A stretch of DNA of 64,000 bases, taken from contig WION01000064.1 in the NCBI GenBank assembly GCA_015039365.1, positions 124,001 to 188,000 on the forward strand, read 5' to 3'. This stretch comes from Amanita rubescens. Taxonomy: Eukaryota; Basidiomycota; Agaricomycetes; Agaricales; Amanitaceae. Shown here piece by piece: positions 22,814-33,058 of the stretch; position 1 is the stretch's first letter, and each line of letters starts with the position of its first letter. The notes under the pieces were generated by a model. That model was not told the DNA's origin, ran no database searches, and saw nothing but the letters and a program-made list of their open reading frames with translations. The translations under genes and the position numbers were made by a program.

Positions 22814-23585
22814 CTACTTCAGCGTCAGAGCTGGGGACAATACAAACAGAACTAGCACAACGCACCCGTAGAGCCCCAGCACCTCCGCAAAGATTAGTAT
22901 TAGCACCATCGTTACAAAGACTTTTGCTTCTTGCACGTATGCTCGTACGCACTACAGTTTCGTCAGCAGCTAATTGGAAGATGGAGCAGAGAGAAGTCAT
23001 GTACCGAGTCCCCAACGTATCCTATCGCGTATCCAGCAGCTAGACCTGTGAATCCGCATGCAAGTCCCGCGCTTAGATGGACCACTCCGGCAAAGAGAGA
23101 ATAGTCCGTTGGCTTTACTGTCAAAATTTCATCGAGTCAGGACCAGGCAAGCATAGACCGACGCGGAGAAGGACAGGACGTACTTGACCCTGCTATGAGG
23201 ACTGCCACCACGAGACCGTATACGGCGATGATACCAGACATGACGACGGGTATAAGTGACTAGACGTGGACTCAGCTCAACAAGTCATGCATAGTGCGCT
23301 GTATGCGTAGCGTACCTTCATGATTAGTTCAGGACGAAACTGTCCCAAACCCGCAATTCCTATCCCTGATTTCGACGTCCCGAATGCTGCACCTGCGGCT
23401 GTTGAAACGGGGATTAGCGTCAATGACGCGAATGCTAGAACCGAGTAGTAGGGACGTACTGCTGAATATCATCTACTCATGCGACCTGTCAATTCACACT
23501 AGCTTAAACGAGAAACGTGAAAACTTACTGCCGACGCAACGCCCGCAAAGCCAAAGAATGGCGAGTAGGGTGGGCAGGAGGACAT
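22814..23585 (-). CDS. VMA11: V-type H+-ATPase proteolipid, c'-like (Vma11)
   Basis: Six exons (23585-23529, 23472-23460, 23398-23316, 23259-23184, 23117-23005, 22951-22814) total 480 nt and 159 residues. The product has four transmembrane helices: [40 protein letters not shown] with [40 protein letters not shown], and [18 protein letters not shown]. The last carries the proton-binding glutamate. The wording [32 protein letters not shown] is that of yeast Vma11 (c') more than Vma3 (c), so c' is the preferred call. It forms part of the membrane rotor of the vacuolar/Golgi proton pump. The second exon is only 13 nt. It converges with the BCKDH gene. Confidence 0.92.
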
Positions 23586-23944
23586 GGCGAAGTTGAGTAT
23601 GACAGTGTGTCACACAGACGTGACGGTAGATTCGGTCAGAACTAGATCGCCAACAACCACCATTCATTCATTGTTACAATTGTTATTGGAATCATGATTA
23701 TGTTGCTCGGAACACCCATGTACTGAGCAGTATTTCCTATCGATTTCCTACTTTACAAAAGCTACCCCTAAAGTGTCCGGGACAACAATCATCTTTCTAG
23801 CTTTTATTGGTCGATTCTTCAGCTGACTTGACGCTCGAGCGAATTTTGAACCTTCTCCAAACCTTGAACATTTATAGCATGATCGGCAGCAGTAGTCAAG
23901 GTGAAAAGCCAGATTGGGAAATTCCAGCTTGGTACAGGAAAGAA
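23586..23944. other. Intergenic spacer
   Basis: This is presumed promoter of the V-ATPase gene and 3' region of the Crinkler-type gene. No open frame here joins convincingly to either neighbour. Confidence 0.45.
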
Positions 23945-24469
23945 TCAAAGGATGGAAAGACCGGCTGCCAAGGATGACGGCGAGTTCTGCGAAAGATTTG
24001 AATTTTGGGATGAGGGTATAAGGGTTGCTAATAAGGTCATAAACGAGTCAGAATGGTAACAATCGACATCGCGGGCCATTAGCACTCACTACCAGTCGGA
24101 GGCGGTAATATAACGCTCAGAACCTTCCCAGGGTCTTTCATCCAGTAGCACGAGATATCATCGCACATATCCAATGGCTGACCGTCTTCAAGCCTAATAC
24201 TTTGAGCACAATCTTCGCTGAAACTTTCCAGAGGCAGTTGGAACTACCAGGAATTAATATCTGTGCGCCAGCGTTTACCAATACCAATCGCCCACCTTAT
24301 AAACGTCTAGGGAGTCAGCAGCGATGTCTTTGAACGGCGGCTTTTCCCCTTTAATGGCTATCTGGAGATCATAAATGATGTCACTGCGTTTGAGGGAAAC
24401 TGAAAAGACTCGGTTGGGTGAATCACCCAGGACCCAGCACCACAGCGTGATCTCGTCGGACTCGGACAT
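23945..24469 (-). CDS. Short protein with Crinkler (CRN) effector N-terminal domain
   Basis: Three exons (24469-24296, 24243-24093, 24027-23945) give about 135 residues; a donor 3 nt further would give 136. The first exon reads ITLWCWVLGDSPNRVFSVSL and DLQIAIKGEKPPFKDIAADS, then LDVYK. This matches the ubiquitin-like Crinkler N-terminal domain (LxCWVLGDxPxxxFxVxI...L..AIK....F..I.AD.LxLwkV). Exon 2 continues FQLPLESFSEDCAQSIRLED. The third exon is Ser/Pro-rich and stops at once, so there is no nuclease, kinase or other CRN C-terminal domain. In fungi these domains occur in NTPase/nuclease fusions thought to act in conflict or interaction. Here only the header is present. It shares a 163-bp promoter with the ZIP gene. 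Confidence 0.75.
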
Positions 24470-24632
24470 ATTCCTTGGGACTTGCTGCTGCCGGACACGA
24501 CACAGGAGTGTCACACACCGGCGTGACTACTACACGTGTATTTCCGAGCGCCTCGCTATGTCCAACTTCAACTTGAAACGCCTGTGCCCCTCGAGGCTCC
24601 GATCCCACACCAAAGCGCATTGAACATTCAAA
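24470..24632. promoter_or_regulatory. Divergent promoter, Crinkler-type / ZIP
   Basis: The 163-bp interval has ACACGTGT at 24532-24539 and several GTGTCAC/GTGAC repeats. Confidence 0.45.
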
Positions 24633-25796
24633 ATGCTGCCGCTATTGCTCCTCATGTCGGCGTCGATAGGGGTGATAGCTTACTCAGCCGGGATACTACC
24701 TCTATCGTTTTCTTCATCGAGTAAGTCTCGTTCTCGCGTATCTTGGAATGGTCGTGCTCATTGACGTGATTAGAGAATGTATTGAACCAGTTTTCGTTGC
24801 TAGGTTCTGGGTTGCTTGTCGGTACAGCTCTTGGAGTGATCCTGCCAGAGTAAGCAAGCAGTTCCGCATCCACCGTCAGTTCGGTGGTTAAACGTATTTT
24901 TATAGAGGTGTCGAGGCGATTGTCAGGACCAGTGGCGATAAGCAAGAGATATCCCCGATGATCGCCTTACCTCTGATCGTGGGATTCGCTTTCATGTTGC
25001 TCTTGGACCAAGTTATCTCACCACACGCGCATTTTGGCACTGAAACCAGATTTCCCGTTCACCACTCGTCGCGTACCGTGCAATCTGATACGACTGTGGA
25101 TTTTGATGCTGAGCTGACCGAACTTGAACGACAAGAGATGGGAAGTGGGGAAGAAACAAGCCGCCGTGGTCATACACCCTCCGTAGCTGGAATCAGCGGC
25201 GATGTCGCGTCTGCTAGGAAAAAAGGAATGGCTATAACTCTCGGCCTTTTTGTACACGCGCTCGCAGATGGAATAGCATTGGGAGTTTCGTCTCTGACGG
25301 ATACCATATCTACGTCACTATCCATGGTCGTTTTCTTAGCCCTCGTTGTCCATAAAGGTATGAATACTTCTCCGTGCCTGTGTTCACTATTGGAATCACA
25401 CTTCAGCACCAACATCTCTCGCACTTGCTTCCTCCCTACTATCGGCCGGTCTGCCGCGAGAAGAGTGCAAGAAACACATTCTGATCTTCGCATCGGCCAC
25501 GCCAACCGGGGCACTGGTTTCCTTCCTCTTGTTTTCTTTCCTGGGCAATCGCGATGCTAGTTGGACAGGCACCGCTCTGCTGGCTTCCGTAAGTCGCCGC
25601 GACTGGTTCAAGTAACTGTTGTGACTTTAAGGGTTTCTTTTAGGGAGGAACATTCCTTTACGTCGCCACTGTTCTACAGACGGCTTCGTATCATGCTGCT
25701 CCCGCTGATATTACGCGAATGGGACGCGTTTTGTATATCCTGGCAGGGATAGTGCTACCTTTTGTGCTCTCTGCTATTTTAGGGCATCATCATTAG
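24633..25796 (+). CDS. ZIP-family zinc/metal transporter (ZIP9/Atx2-like)
   Basis: Five exons (24633-24720, 24774-24849, 24906-25357, 25407-25588, 25644-25796) total 951 nt and 316 residues. Hydrophobic helices run from the start (MLPLLLLMSASIGVIAYSAG). GSGLLVGTALGVILPEGVEA is the ZIP helix-2 signature, and LGLFVHALADGIALGVSS carries the metal-binding H-A-x-D-G motif. HKAPTSLALASSLLSAGLPR is the helix-5 counterpart. A variable loop with HAHFGTETRFPVHHSS sits between. The C-terminus ends with three histidines. The wording of helix 4 resembles the SLC39A9/Atx2 branch, which acts at Golgi or plasma membrane. Subcellular site here is inference. Every exon junction keeps the frame. Confidence 0.93.
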
Positions 25797-26078
25797 AAAA
25801 CATGCATTGTATTCTTTTGTAACACAAAAATGAGTTTGTAACCATAATTCGAGTCATTGTCGCGGTTGCATACTAGTCGATTCGGGAAGATTGTTGGGAT
25901 GTGCAACGTGCGGTGCCAAGATGACAGGATTCTGATATGTCGACGTCTAAACGGTCTATAATTGGACATTTGTACACTTAATGCCATCAACGCATGTCAT
26001 TCGGAGGATCATAAATTTGGATGAGACTGAAGGAGAAATCGCTACGACCCTCCTTGTTCCCTTCCATTGCCGCCACTC

Positions 26079-27125
26079 ATGTCAACCAGCGCTCACATGC
26101 ACAATGCAGACATTCTCTGGATCATTCTCGTCTCGATCATGTTTCTCCTCCTCTTCTCTCATCTCGGTGGCCCCGACAAGGTCAGTAAGCCAAGGACGCC
26201 GCCACCCGCGGTCCTTGCGAAGTTCCGAGCCACTCAATTTCTTAAGGAAAAGGACCGTCATTCACGCCTGAAGTTCCCAAAGTTTACAGAGCTTCCTGAT
26301 GAGCTCCAGCTGCATATATTATCATATGCATCGTCACGACAAACATTTTTGGCGCTCGCGTTGACCTCCAAAGATATCAGGCGAATAACATTCCTCGCAT
26401 GTCTTCCTCGAATTCCCATCTTGTTAACGACGCGGGAGAAACTTATATCCTTCGACCGCTTTTGTGTAAATAACCCAGAGGACACCTATTTTCCGGGCGT
26501 CGCCAGAGTCGTGAGGCACCTTTGGATCTCTCCGTACGAGGCCGAAGATCGTCTTCCCTCATCCAGGGTCCTCAAGCGCTGCCTCAACGTCAATTGGTTG
26601 GCGTGTAACGTGTGGTTACTGAGGGAAGGCGTATTATCACAGGATGAACTGGAACATCAGCAGTGTCGATTTCTGACGTTGCTAAAGCCAAGCGAGGAAA
26701 AATGGGATAGTAATATTCCACCGCAGATGCAGAGGTCCTGTGGAGCGTTCTTCAAACAACTCACGCGCCTGCAAGTGGAGGCAGATGTTTTGGTCCCGAG
26801 GCGGATACTTTGTGATAACATTACACATCTTTCATTCGCGTGCGCTCCGGGATGGAAGAAGGAAGGGGCGCTGGGGCTCATGAAGTTGGTCAAGGACGTG
26901 AAACGATACCCGAGACTTGAGAAAGTTGTGGTCACGCAGCGGAAGCCTGATGAAAAGGTGGATATTGTAGGAGATTCGGAGGCCAGTCCTCGGATAGTAA
27001 CGCACGGTGCGCCCGGGGATGCGGTTGATGTGAAGCATTGGGACGTCGACGAGGGAGTCGATGTGTGGGAGAGAGCAGAAAAGGCACTCAGGCGGGTGAC
27101 GTCATCCGACTCAACTTCAACATAG
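26079..27125 (+). CDS. F-box-like protein with N-terminal membrane anchor, copy 1
   Basis: A single exon of 348 residues from the ATG at 26079. A short N-terminus is followed by one hydrophobic helix (ILWIILVSIMFLLLFSHLGG), then a cytosolic part with an F-box-like stretch (FTELPDELQLHILSYASSRQ, then ALTSKDIRR) and leucine-rich text without clear repeats (LRRxLxxCLNVNWLACNVWL, HLSFACAPGWKK). F-box proteins recruit substrates to SCF ubiquitin ligases; a membrane-tethered version is unusual. The next gene is a clear paralogue in the same orientation, and a decayed third copy follows, so the locus arose by tandem duplication. Confidence 0.75.
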   Translation: MSTSAHMHNADILWIILVSIMFLLLFSHLGGPDKVSKPRTPPPAVLAKFRATQFLKEKDRHSRLKFPKFTELPDELQLHILSYASSRQTFLALALTSKDIRRITFLACLPRIPILLTTREKLISFDRFCVNNPEDTYFPGVARVVRHLWISPYEAEDRLPSSRVLKRCLNVNWLACNVWLLREGVLSQDELEHQQCRFLTLLKPSEEKWDSNIPPQMQRSCGAFFKQLTRLQVEADVLVPRRILCDNITHLSFACAPGWKKEGALGLMKLVKDVKRYPRLEKVVVTQRKPDEKVDIVGDSEASPRIVTHGAPGDAVDVKHWDVDEGVDVWERAEKALRRVTSSDSTST

Positions 27126-27385
27126 GCAAAACATTTCTTGTAACATTTGACCGTAGTACGTACTTGTACGCCAACAATCGCATCTAATCAATTCAACTCC
27201 CAGACTGTCGGAGCCGAGTGCGCCAGCTTCAGTGCAACGTGTTATGCTAAAATGACAGGTTCCGATGCATTAATGCCTTTAATTGGGCAACCCATCAACG
27301 CATGTCAACTGAATGATATAAAAACTGGACAACAGTAGGCGCTGCGTGTCTGCGACCCTCTTTGCCCCCTTCCAATCCCATCCCC
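27126..27385. other. Spacer between tandem paralogues
   Basis: The interval includes a short CAACGCATGTCA-type stretch (27295-27306) that is also found upstream of copy 1 (about 25988). This is consistent with duplication of gene plus promoter. Confidence 0.4.
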
Positions 27386-28399
27386 ATGTCCACTGGCAGT
27401 CACATTTCCGATGTTTTATGGCTGGCGATTTCCGCCATTTTTCTATTCGTCTTTTCACATCTCGGTGGCTCTGACACGATGGAGCAGAAGGCGCTACCAA
27501 CAGACATCGATATCCTCGGGAAATTCAAAGCCACGCAATCTCTTACGGACCTCGGTTCTAAACCGATCTCGTTTACAACACTTGCGAAGGAACTCCAGTT
27601 CCTTATCTTATCACACGCATCCACCGACATTAAATCAGCGCGTCAGACGTTCTTAGCACTCGTGTTAGTCTCTAAGGATATACGACGGAAGATGTTCCTT
27701 GCATGTCTTCCTCACATGTCCATCATGTTGACAACACGAGAAAGGCTGATATCATTTGACCTCTTTTGCTCAAGCAACCCGGAGGACGCAGAATTTCCGG
27801 GCGTCGCCCTACTTGTCAATCGTCTTTGGATCTCGCCTTTCGAGCCGGAGAACCAAGTTCTATCATCGACGGTACTCAAACGTTGCGTCAACGTTAGGTC
27901 CTTGGCTTGCAATGCGTGGCTGTTGAAGGAAGCCGTCATCTGTTCACCGGATGAGCTCAAGCATAAGCACTGTCAATCTCTGACGCTGCTTACGAGTGAG
28001 CGAGAGTGGGAGGGTACCCTACCATCACAGATGCGCCATGGGCCTTGTAAGGCTTTCTTCAGTCAGCTCACGCATCTTCAAGTTGCGGGCGATTCTATGT
28101 TGCCGAAACAATTGCTTTGCAGCAGTCTTACCCATCTTTCATTCGCGTGTCCTCCGGGGTGGAAAAATGACGGGGCGAAAGGTCTCAGTGTGAAATCATT
28201 GACGAAGCGATATCCAGAGTTCAAAACCATTGCGATGACGCAGAGGAAGGAGGGAGAAGCAAGGGCAGAGATGGTAGCCAAACTTGGTAATTCCCGGGTA
28301 GTAGTTTACTATTCGCCCAAGGAAGCAATCGAGGCCGATGAGTGGAGTGAGGGAGTCAGCGTATGGGACAAGGCAGATGAGGCGCTGAGATGGGAATAG
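27386..28399 (+). CDS. F-box-like protein with N-terminal membrane anchor, copy 2
   Basis: A single exon of 337 residues starting at the ATG at 27386 (MSTGSHISDVLWLAISAIFL). It is collinear with copy 1 from end to end. The membrane helix and FSHLGGSD, the F-box-like part (ISFTTLAKELQFLILSHAST), SKDIRRKMFLACLPHMSIML, FPGVALLVNRLWISPFEPE and HLSFACPPGWKNDGAKGL all have direct partners. Copy 2 has a small insertion (STDIKSARQTF) in the F-box region. Identity is clearly partial, so the duplication is not recent. Confidence 0.75.
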   Translation: MSTGSHISDVLWLAISAIFLFVFSHLGGSDTMEQKALPTDIDILGKFKATQSLTDLGSKPISFTTLAKELQFLILSHASTDIKSARQTFLALVLVSKDIRRKMFLACLPHMSIMLTTRERLISFDLFCSSNPEDAEFPGVALLVNRLWISPFEPENQVLSSTVLKRCVNVRSLACNAWLLKEAVICSPDELKHKHCQSLTLLTSEREWEGTLPSQMRHGPCKAFFSQLTHLQVAGDSMLPKQLLCSSLTHLSFACPPGWKNDGAKGLSVKSLTKRYPEFKTIAMTQRKEGEARAEMVAKLGNSRVVVYYSPKEAIEADEWSEGVSVWDKADEALRWE

Positions 28400-28539
28400 C
28401 AGTTTTGAAACTTGCAAAATTTGATGGTAATTTATTCAGGATCAGAGCAGTACCACGTACAGTGCTACAGATATATATTTTGGAAATGTGCATGAAATCC
28501 AAGTATGGTGCGCTGCGGCGGCCCGTCTGCGACCCTTCT

Positions 28540-29062
28540 TGGAATCCACGTTTCTGGTGTGCTCGAGCATTAAGTTTATCCTCATCATTGTCATTCGTTC
28601 TCGTCGTCTTTCCCTACTGTCTAGGTGGTGCCGACAAGGTAGGGCAAAAGGTGTCAAAGTTGGTATCCTTGCGAATATCAAGGCTCTTCGGCATCAGTTC
28701 CAAACCGATCTCCTTTACAACTGTATTCAGTTCCTTATTCTTATCCCGTGCATACGGCGCATCCGACGTTCTTAGCGCTCGTGTTGAATATACGACGGAA
28801 AATTTCCCTCACGTGTCTTCCTGGCATTCCCGTCATGTTGACAACACGAGAAAGATGTTGCTATATTTGACCTCTTTTGCTTGAAGGACGGGTTGCCCAA
28901 AGAAGCTTTTGACTTCCGGAAGTACACGATCTAAAGATATCCGGAGATCAAAACCATTGTAGTGGCTCAGAGGGAGGAGATAGTAGGCCTCGCGTTGTGG
29001 TTTACTATACGTAACGGAGCAGTTCAGGCGGGTCAGTCGGGTGAAGGGGTCAGTGTAACTTA
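28540..29062 (+). pseudogene. Decayed third copy of the F-box-like membrane protein
   Basis: Remnants of the same gene follow copy 2 in order. There is a hydrophobic start with CLGGADKVGQKVSKL, then SKPISFTTVFSSLFL, then cgtgtcttcctggcattcccgtcatgttgacaacacgagaaag-like text (described, split by changes), and finally the C-terminal part resembling the PExKTIxxxQRxE and RVVVYY region of copy 2. Frameshifts, stops and a large internal deletion near 28910 remove most of the middle. The remnant runs right up to the start of the mitochondrial carrier gene. Confidence 0.75.
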
Positions 29063-29076
29063 TTGGAGACGATGAA

Positions 29077-30563
29077 ATGAGACGGAAGTGGATTCGATCG
29101 CATCAAAGCTTTCGGCAAGAACCGGAAGAGGTCCGCTATCGCAAATATTCATCACGATATCGCCGCTTTTCTCATCTTACCGCAACGTCCAGCGACTCTC
29201 ACTACGATAACGCCCAACAGCAGAACAAGGAGAAGGTCCCAGAGGGTGGCGGTACGCGAGCCAACGACATGGCAGCGCGCCCGCGGCGCAAATGGACCAC
29301 GAACAGCATGATCGGTGAGTCACCTCTTCCATGCCGCTGCAGCCGTACTGTCCTCACGTTCACACGCAAAGCTGGTGCGGGCGGTGGGCTTGTCTCTAGC
29401 GTCGCTACATGCCCTCTCGATGTTATCAAAACAAAGCTCCAAGCTCAACGTGCTATAGTTGGGCAGCCGGGTTATCTAGGCATAGCCGGTACGTCTGTCG
29501 TTTTACTCTTTGCTAATGCCGAAAAAGTCACACGTTTGTCTAGACACCATTCGCAAAGTTTTCCTAGAAGATGGGATTCGTGGTTTTTACAGAGGTCTCG
29601 GCCCTACCATCCTAGGTTACCTTCCAACATGGGCTATCTATTTTGCAGTCTACGACGGCATCAAGACATACTTTGGACAACCGCCTCTTGGAGCGCCTCC
29701 GTCCTATTCAGGAGCACATACCCCAGACAGATTATATCCAGCTGCGCAGGTCAAGGGCTATCAACCCGTGATTCGTGAACATCCATGGTCGTTACACATT
29801 TTGTCTGCTATGGCTGCAGGTGCAACTAGCACAATATGCACGAACCCTCTATGGTTCATCAAGACGCGTTTTATGGTAAGCATGTCGTATACCTCTTTGG
29901 TTTTCTTCTTTTATCTTTTCCTTCGTAGACTCAGTCTCGCGACGAAATCAGATACCGTCACACAATAGATGCTGCAACTAGAATATTCCAAAGTGAAGGT
30001 ATCAGCGCTTTTTATCGTGGACTGCTGCCTAGCATTCTAGGCATACTACACGTCGCCGTCCAGTTCCCTCTGTACGAACGACTCAAGACTCTAGCACGTA
30101 AGTCTCTATTCGCAACCGTCGTCCCTCGGAGGTTCTTAACTCTCCGGTGCGTAGAACGCGACTCGAACAAGCCACTTTCGAGCGACAAAATCCTCATGTG
30201 CTCCGCCATCTCGAAGATGACCGCCTCGATCGCAACATATCCCCACGAAGTGATCCGTACCCGATTGCAAACGGAACGTCGTCCGCTATCGGACGTATCA
30301 TCGGATGGGATGATAAAACCGTGGGGAGGAGTCATGCATACCACTAAAAAGTTGGTACGGAAGGAGGGTTGGATAGGGCTGTACAAAGGCCTGTCTGTCA
30401 ATCTACTCAGAACAGTGCCGAACAGTGCGGTGACGATGTTGACGTGAGGCACAATTTCTGTTTTTAAATCAAGAGTCGTTTTGCTGATGGTTACGTTTTT
30501 CCTTCGGACCGTGCGAGCAGTTACGAGCTGTTGATGAGGCAGTTGGCATATTATCGACCTTGA
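29077..30563 (+). CDS. Mitochondrial carrier (SLC25), FAD/folate/NAD+/pyrimidine subgroup
   Basis: Six exons (29077-29314, 29372-29488, 29544-29875, 29929-30097, 30155-30443, 30521-30563) join in frame. With the ATG at 29077 the product is 395 residues; the ATG at 29269 (MAARPRRKW) would give 331, closer to the family norm. The three carrier repeats are plain: AGAGGGLVSSVATCPLDVIK, ...NPLWFIKTRFM and ...YPHEVIRTRLQ. Each ends helix 1/3/5 with the Px[DE]xx[KR]-type signature. The Trp in PLWFIK marks the FAD/folate/NAD/pyrimidine carriers (yeast Flx1, Ndt1/Yia6, Rim2 group). GFYRGLGPTILGYLPTWAIY and GLYKGLSVNLLRTVPNSAVT are further family blocks. It acts in the inner mitochondrial membrane; the NAD+ subgroup is my best guess. 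Confidence 0.9.
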
Positions 30564-33058
30564 TCATTTTTTTCCCCCTTCTTTCGACCATGTATCGTAA
30601 CGTCCCGCGCGCCGCATCCCATTGCATGCGTGACCGAGTCGAGAGATATACGATTCGTCAAGGTAATACCCGGGGAATGGTTTTACACTACCAGTACTCC
30701 TAGTAGGAGAACGAGAACAGCACGTCCTGTCGTACGTTCTTACTCTTTTTTTAACAAAAAATTCCCTCTACTTTAGAATCTAAACCACGTGTATAATATA
30801 CGCAATTCTTGTTAACGTTATCTTACGTCGAACGTCGACTATATAAAAATCATCCTTATGCAACGGCGATACGATACGGTAACACCTGTTTTGTTTTCGT
30901 TATTTTTAAGACTGTCTAGTTAACACGTGTCGTACGTTGCTTTACGTGATTGTGTATGTATATATAGTTGACTTACCAAGTTAGCACCCTCGTTACATCA
31001 TGACAACTTGACATATTACATGCGCTGCGTGCAACCCAGCTGAAATTCCATTCCAGAACGTGAATTCGTTTCAATGTGCCCTGACCTATTCACATGTACA
31101 GCCCACAGAATCCAGGCCCGCATACGCAACTGCGCGGAAAAAACCTCAACCTCAAAGCTGCTGTGCCATTGGGCCCCTCGTATTAATTACTTTCTCCGCG
31201 AGTCGGACCCCCAAAAGAAATATCACTCGCCGCGGCGCGCGTTCTCCGTTTCCGTTTCCGTACTGCGGGGGGGTAGCTGCTGCGACGATGCTCCACTCTG
31301 CTGTGCTCTGCGCTGATATCGATCTCTTTCCTTTTCGCCGAAAAGCGCGAATTTCAAAAAAACCGCCCAATTGCAATAGAAGTCACGCTCACGCGGCACG
31401 CGGCACGGACAATACGGAACGGAACGCGTGCAAAGGTTCCGCAGTCTCCGGCGTTAAGCTTTGAGCCCCATAGCCAAAAAAAAAAATGAAAATGAATAAG
31501 ATTATAAACATCAACCAAGAACGAACTGTACAAGGGGGGGACTAATCGTCTCTTATCTGTTGTTGTATTTACAGAAATTGGGGGAAAAAAGTTTGCAATC
31601 ATCACCATCACCACCTGGTTGCCCGATCTAGAGATAGAGTAAAAAGAAGAGGGGGAACAGTACGTGTTTTAAAGTACCGGTAATACAGGAGAAAGGACAG
31701 GACGGGACAGAATACCATGTTGCTGTCGCCAATGGATTGTATGACGTCAAAAGAAAGGAGCGGACGGGCTAGCATGTGCTGCACCTAACAGTATTGAGTA
31801 TCAGCATCGGATCTACCGAGGAGTTGAGACCAAGAATCGAGACCAAGAAAAACCCGGAATGGACAAGTAAAGGGGAAAAAGTGCCCACAAGTAAACGCTA
31901 AGACGCACCATATTGAAGGCAGGTAGGGTAAAAACAAACAAAAAAGGTTGCAAAATGCCCAAAGGGTAGGGAGATAAGAAAACCGCTAGAAGCTAAAAGG
32001 TGCTAGTTGCGGCGGACTTGACGCGGCGCGGGCAGGAACGACTAGATCCGGAAAAGTGAATGTGGCGCTTGAGTTTTCGAGAACGATGGAGGATGACAAT
32101 GATCACGATTGCAACGGCACTCGCGGTCAAGTCACGGACGCTCGCACCAACTGCGCAAGCACAGCATTGGCATCGGAAGCTTATAGCTTGAAAATGCATA
32201 TGAAAATGCTAAAAGGTGGTCAAAAAGGTATACGACGAAACAGGGGTAAAAGGGGAAGTTGTATAATATAAGTATACCAAAGAAGGATCTTGATTCCTTT
32301 TGGATTCCGGTTAAGGATAGAAAGGGATAGGGCGTTGGTGTGCCTGTCATATATGAAATCCAAAGAGGTTCAACTGAAGTTATAAAAAGAATAAACGAGT
32401 CCATATTAGGAATGTGACGTAAGGGTTGATTGCGAGCGTGGGTGGCTGAAGGGATGCAGGTGATGCGGCAGGGTCGGGGAACAAAAGTGCGTCGAGAGCC
32501 CGAGAACCCATTGTTCTGGCAAGAGGGCGGGAACTGGCCAAAAATTTTAATATTGGATGGATATGTGAAGAAAATTATATGCACCAAAGGGACACCAAGA
32601 GTAAAGCACACTTTATCCGACGAGGGTTGGTAGAAAAAAGAAGGCGAGCAATGCAAGGATGACGACAGTTGGATGGGGAAGTTGACCATAGAGCAAAATG
32701 GCTGGAAGTTGCGCGGCGCCGAGGGTCACGGGTGATGTAACAGCGGCGGCAGTAACGTAGAGGTGGCAGGTGGGCATTATTGGGTCATTGACAACGTGAC
32801 AAGGGTATCCATGGGGAACAAATAGAGGGAGGCAAGGGTATAAGCTAAAGTTCCAATGCAAGAGGAAATGAAAAGCGGGACAGATAATAAATAGCAAGAA
32901 GGATGCGGGCAGCAAGTTTTGGTTACAATTGGCATGTGAGCGCAAGCGTTCTGCCTCGCAGGCATGTCCCGAGAACGCAAACGAATCACACTCACCAAAT
33001 AATACATACACACAACCAATGGAGAAATGGAAAGAGAGGAAACGCCTCTCGCTTCACA
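30564..33058. other. 2.5-kb interval without supported genes
   Basis: The interval is flanked by the 3' ends of two convergent genes. It is rich in A and T homopolymers (for example 31482-31492). Several open frames on both strands, including a hydrophobic minus-strand one at 32613-33011, show no start, splice or motif support. Long 3' untranslated regions or non-coding transcripts are possible. Confidence 0.5.

Noticed and set aside
31060..31464. 134-codon plus-strand open frame in the 2.5-kb gene-free interval
   Set aside because: There is no motif, no splice partner and no homology I can name, and neighbouring frames are equally long.
32613..33011. Hydrophobic minus-strand frame resembling a GPI-anchored protein end
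   Set aside because: No start or upstream exons can be joined; low-complexity hydrophobic text alone is not enough.
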